A stretch of DNA of 64,000 nucleotides from Chrysoperla carnea (lineage: Eukaryota > Arthropoda > Insecta > Neuroptera > Chrysopidae). The translations under genes were made by a program, and so were the position numbers. The stretch spans positions 14,764,001-14,828,000 of the forward strand of contig NC_058339.1 of assembly GCF_905475395.1 (NCBI RefSeq), read 5' to 3'. This document shows, one piece after another, positions 60,135 through 64,000 of this stretch. Every line of letters starts with the position of its first letter. Position 1 is the first letter of the stretch. The notes under the pieces are model-generated. The model made no database searches and had not been told where the DNA came from. It saw nothing but the letters and a program-made list of their open reading frames with translations.

Positions 60135-60829
60135 ATATAGTAAAAGTTTGGGTACCAGAACTCCACATTCTTGAAACCCATTAGAGCTAGGTTAATTTTA
60201 ATCCCAAATTTGAAAAGTATGACTCAAATTTAGTTGGATTACATACTTGTTTTAACAAAATTGGATAAAATTTGGATGTGTAGAGCAAAATTAAATTTTT
60301 TGGTTTCTGATGACGTCATAAAGTTAAAAATTCGATTTTTTTTGTAACACAGGCAAATTTGATCCAATCTTATTGGATTTTTTTTTGAAACCCACCAATT
60401 TTGGGTCATTCTTTTCAGCTACGATGTCAGTTTTTCGCTAGCTACCACTTATGTCCTTAATTACAAGACCAGGACTCCATATTCTTGAAACCTATTAGAG
60501 CTAAGTGAATTTTGATCACAAATTTGAAAAATATGGCCCAAATTTAGTAGGAATACATACTTGGTTTATCAAAATTGGATAAAATTTGGATTTGGTAAAG
60601 CAAAATTAAAATTTTTGGATTCTGATGACGTCACAAAGTTAACAAATTCTATTTTTTGGATAACACAGTCAAATTTGATCCGATCTTATTGGAATTTTTT
60701 TTGTAACCCACTAATTTTGGGTCATTCTTTTCAGCTGTGTTATCAGTTTTTCGCTATCACTAATGTGCATAATTCCGAATTTGAAAAATTTGGCCCAAAT
60801 TTAGTAAGATTACATACATGGTTTATTAA
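60135..60829 (-). repeat. satellite A array, inverted, about 2.3 units
   Basis: TCTGATGACGTCA at about 60307 and 60622 gives a period near 310. It ends abruptly at about 60829 against a HINE head fragment. Confidence 0.85.
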
Positions 60830-60926
60830 AGTTTTGTTCGTATCATCAATATTTCTTATCATTACAAACTTAGGACTAAAATTTGTATACCTTGATATAT
60901 ATTTCATATATACAGGGTATAAAAAT
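60829..60926 (-). mobile_element. HINE/DINE-1-like head fragment (J)
   Basis: TTACAAACTTAGGACTAAAA and GATATATATTTCATATATAC, ending GGTATAAAAATG, are the inverted first 100 bases of the family. The rest is replaced by satellite A. Confidence 0.8.
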
Positions 60927-61629
60927 GAATAAATATTGTGTATTGAGTGAATAGGTATAAATTTTTATGTTAATGTAACTTCCATCAATATTTGATTCTG
61001 CTATCGTATTTCATATTATGAATGTACCTACGTACCATTCGTTTACACTAACGTAACAGTTTCCTGTGTAAAGTAAGAGGAAACGCAAAAAAAAGGAACG
61101 AAGTAAAATGTAACAATTTTATAAAAATCTTGACAGGAAATAAAAAACTAGATGTTGTAAAACCGTTATGAACGTATTACTTGATGTGGAAAACCATTTA
61201 TTTCAATATAAATTATGGATTAAAATATGGTAATTATAAACTTGTAATGGATACAAACATATAAAAATCTGGAGCAGGGCTACACTCAACTTTACCATAT
61301 TACACACGAACTCATTGAAAAAGTAGAAAACTACTACCATACAACTCAAAAGTTAAATGTTTTAGATGAGTTTGCAAAAATTTCGTATTAGTAAATCTTA
61401 TGATCCACCCTGTATTTATGTTAATCACTATAAGCTATTGTATCAATTCTTGACCATAATATAACCCAAACAAATTATCACTTGTAGGGGAAGTTTTAGT
61501 GTGGCTCCAACCATCTTCAGTTATTTTTTGACTCCGGATTCGTGAATAGCGATTTCAAAAATCCCTCAAGGGACGATTTCTGAAGTTAAATTTTGATTTA
61601 AATAAATTTTTTATCTCTGGCCATTCTAG
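60927..61629. other. AT-rich intergenic DNA
   Basis: No gene recognised. Confidence 0.35.
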
Positions 61630-62184
61630 GGGTATCTTTTATGGAGTGGCGGGCAGATCTTGGTGGTAGTAGCAAATACTCCAGCGAGGCCCTGGAGGAC
61701 TGACGTGGAGAAGGGTTTCGTGTGAACAACCGTTGCACACGAGTCAGTCGATCCTAATCCCTAGGTGAAAACCGATGTTAATTTTTGATGTGTTTAATAA
61801 TATAAAATAAATATAATATTATTAATGAATATTATTTTTTTTTTTATTTAAAAAAAAAAACATTATTAATAAATATGTATAATTATTAATAATAATGTAT
61901 AAATATATATATATATATATATACATATAAATATATACATCCATTGGGCGAAAGGGAAACCGGTTCCAATTCCGGTACCCGGCAGCGGAACCGTTTATAA
62001 GTCAATCCCTCGTAAGAGAGTTCGTCAGGGTAACCTAAAAAGGCCTGGAGACGCCGTCGGAAGATCCAGGAAGAGTTTTCTTTTCTGCATGAGCGTTCGA
62101 GTTCCCTGGAATCCTCTAGCAGGGAGATAGGGTTTGGAACGCGAAGAGCACCGCAGTTGTGGCGGTGTATGGATACTTCCCTCG
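61630..62184 (+). pseudogene. partial, diverged 28S rRNA sequence
   Basis: 61640-61790 contains the conserved large-subunit rRNA stretches GGCGGGCAGATCTTGGTGGT, AGCAAATACTCCAGCGAGGC, GACGTGGAGAAGGGTTTCGT and GTTGCACACGAGTCAGTCGA. An AT-rich expansion segment (about 61790-61935) follows. The conserved sequence then resumes with GGGCGAAAGGGAAACCGG, AAAAAGGCCTGGAGACGCCG, GAAGAGTTTTCTTTTCTGCA and GGGTTTGGAACGCGAAGAGC. Similarity stops after CTTCCCTCG near 62184. There is no 18S, 5.8S or remaining 28S on either side, and conserved positions show changes (such as GAACAACCG for GAACAGCCG), so this is an orphan fragment, not a working rDNA unit. Confidence 0.93.
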
Positions 62185-64000
62185 AGTGGCAACCATATTC
62201 AGTTTCTTTTTAGCCTTGAATTAATGATTAACGACCTCGGAAACTCTCGGGAGGATGAGAAAACTACCCTAATTTTCTCAGTTTTCATAGTAATGCTGAG
62301 GTAAGTGCGGCTGAATGTTCCTGAAGGTCTAAGAAACACGTAAAAAATTTTTTTGAAATCGAGTTCCCTCAACACTTTTCCATATTTTCCGGCTTTTTAA
62401 GTATACTAACTTCAACTTTCTTTTGTTTTTACGTATTGTTTTGTCAATGACTTTTTTTAAACATTTGAATAAAATAACTTTTCATTAACATTTGAAAAAA
62501 TATCGAAAGAATCAATTCCAAAAATTCGACACATGAGCCACGATTTTAATGTCATTTTTTAAATTACCAAACTTATGTTTACAATCTTCCAAATGGTATA
62601 TAAAACGAGTCATAGAAGTTCAACTTCATTAGTGGCTCACGCTCCATTATTTGGTCTAGATACTTACTAGACAAAAGTATATGATTAAAATTTTTATTGT
62701 AATATAATAGCTTGTATGTTACAAAATAATGTAATATAATAAAATTATAAATTAAATACCATATGATCTAAATTTAAATAGTATGTTTACCTACAGTGTC
62801 ATTCAGAAAAAAAGAACACCTAAATAACTATAAAAATTAGTTGATGGCTAATAGAGAGAAAAATAATCTTCAAAATGACACCACTTTCATTTAAATTGAT
62901 GTTTGAAGTAATAAAAGAGAGACTGTGATATAGACAAAAAAAAACCTTAAAAAATAACATACAGGTATTCAAAAAGTATGAGAACAGTCGAAGAACTAGA
63001 GAAAGGTACTTTGTTTGAAAATCGGAAAATTGAAAATTTGATTTCATAAGGTACTTCTACTGACGTCATGATTACAGAGAATATGGTGTCTAATGCGGGT
63101 AACGTTTTCATTCTACTACGCGCGAAATTTGAAAATTGAAAATTTAAATGCGTTTTATGACACTTATCAAATAAATAATGACTGTTTTATTTTTTTTTTA
63201 GTGGTTCACTTTTCAAAAATGGTTGTAATACCTTATTAAGTGTAATCAAATTCAATGGTTCAATCATGTGCCAACTTCGAACCGAGCTACTTTCATTCAG
63301 GAAATATTTTGATTGGGGAATTTCAGCATAAGAAGGAATCTCACATCATGCGCACACACGCACACAAACACACACACACACACATGTTTCTTTAGGCTTT
63401 GTCGAATTAATAATGAAAGAAAATTTGTGTAAAGATATCATACAATTTTTGCTTTCGTTTGGCAGGGTAAAAACATATTTTTTGCGTTCGCAATTATGGA
63501 GTGTTTTCTGTGTATTGATTGATACTGTAAGATTTTAATAAATTAACATAATATTAACATAACAAATTAATGATCCTTAGAAGTTAACGACTGTATGAAT
63601 GAAAAAAAATTTAGACGTATTTCAACGTTATATTATTCGTTCTGATAGTTAACTTTTACAATGATAGTAGAAAAGAAATTGGTTGGAACAGGGTATATAC
63701 CAAGAGCCAAGCTTGCCAAATTTTGATGGTATGCTGGACTATTGGCACTGCGACGATCAATTGAGTAGTCTAATTGAATGGTCACAAACATCCATTTTTC
63801 TAAAATATCAAAATATTTAAGGATGTGCGAGCACCAGAGCAATTTTGGATAAATATCTTGATTTTTGTGTTGGGCTAAGTCTAAATCAATTCTGAAAATT
63901 TAAGGAGAGGTTGTCCGATTATTTAAATAAATAAATGACTTCAAAGTAGGCATATTTAACATTGGTCTTATGGGAAAACGGTAGATGGATGATATGTTTT
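62185..64000. other. intergenic DNA at the right edge
   Basis: The first 150 bases are less AT-rich than the surroundings and could be part of the same insertion, but I cannot match them. A (CA)n-type stretch lies at 63354-63384. A 69-codon minus-strand frame at 63633-63842 is unsupported. Confidence 0.35.

Noticed and set aside
60561-60932. 123-codon plus-strand frame
   Set aside because: It reads through satellite A and the HINE head and is a by-product of those repeats.
61630-62184. Functional rRNA gene
   Set aside because: Only a partial 28S piece is present, with changes at conserved positions and no other rDNA components.
1-64000. CRISPR arrays, bacterial operons or phage modules
   Set aside because: The tandem repeats have long units without unique spacers, genes have spliceosomal introns, and no bacterial signals are present.

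Overview
The window is eukaryotic nuclear DNA, almost certainly from an insect. It is strongly AT-rich, has genes split by short GT-AG introns, encodes an insect-like eIF3d, and is packed with transposable-element families typical of insect genomes. TTAGG-type repeats at the tails of LINE fragments fit an insect with TTAGG telomeres, but I cannot assign an order or species.

Layout. At 1-2643 there is AT-rich DNA with a very stable hairpin, a LINE tail, a deleted repeat copy and a tRNA-derived SINE. At 2644-7660 (minus strand) lies a nearly intact Ty3/gypsy-type LTR retrotransposon. Its two 272-bp LTRs differ at one position and it sits in a 4-bp TATA duplication. Gag and pol are joined through a canonical slippery heptamer for -1 frameshifting, and pol carries one frame break in RNase H. 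From 7661 to 15596 there is only repeat-rich DNA. Three protein-coding genes follow: a low-specificity L-threonine aldolase (+, 15597-17080, five exons), eIF3d (minus, 18189-21415, five exons, convergent with the aldolase), and a claudin/calcium-channel-gamma-like four-helix membrane protein (minus, 24247-29156, five exons). From 29157 to the end I find no supportable host gene.

The gene-poor 35 kb and the introns are filled with dispersed families. These are about ten copies of a CTGT-containing element resembling DINE-1/HINE (Helentron-associated) repeats, a complete non-autonomous Helitron, a hAT-type MITE with an 8-bp duplication, several long-armed foldback elements, three different tandem repeats each with a period near 300 bp, LINE 3' ends, and a diverged piece of 28S ribosomal RNA.

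The three host genes have no evident functional link. The most noteworthy signals are in the LTR element. A UUUAAAC slippery site abuts the gag stop codon. The position of the primer-binding site has no recognisable tRNA complement but matches, in inverse orientation, a 13-nt block inside the element's own LTR, which suggests Tf1-like self-priming. Nothing here amounts to a demonstrated new biological system.
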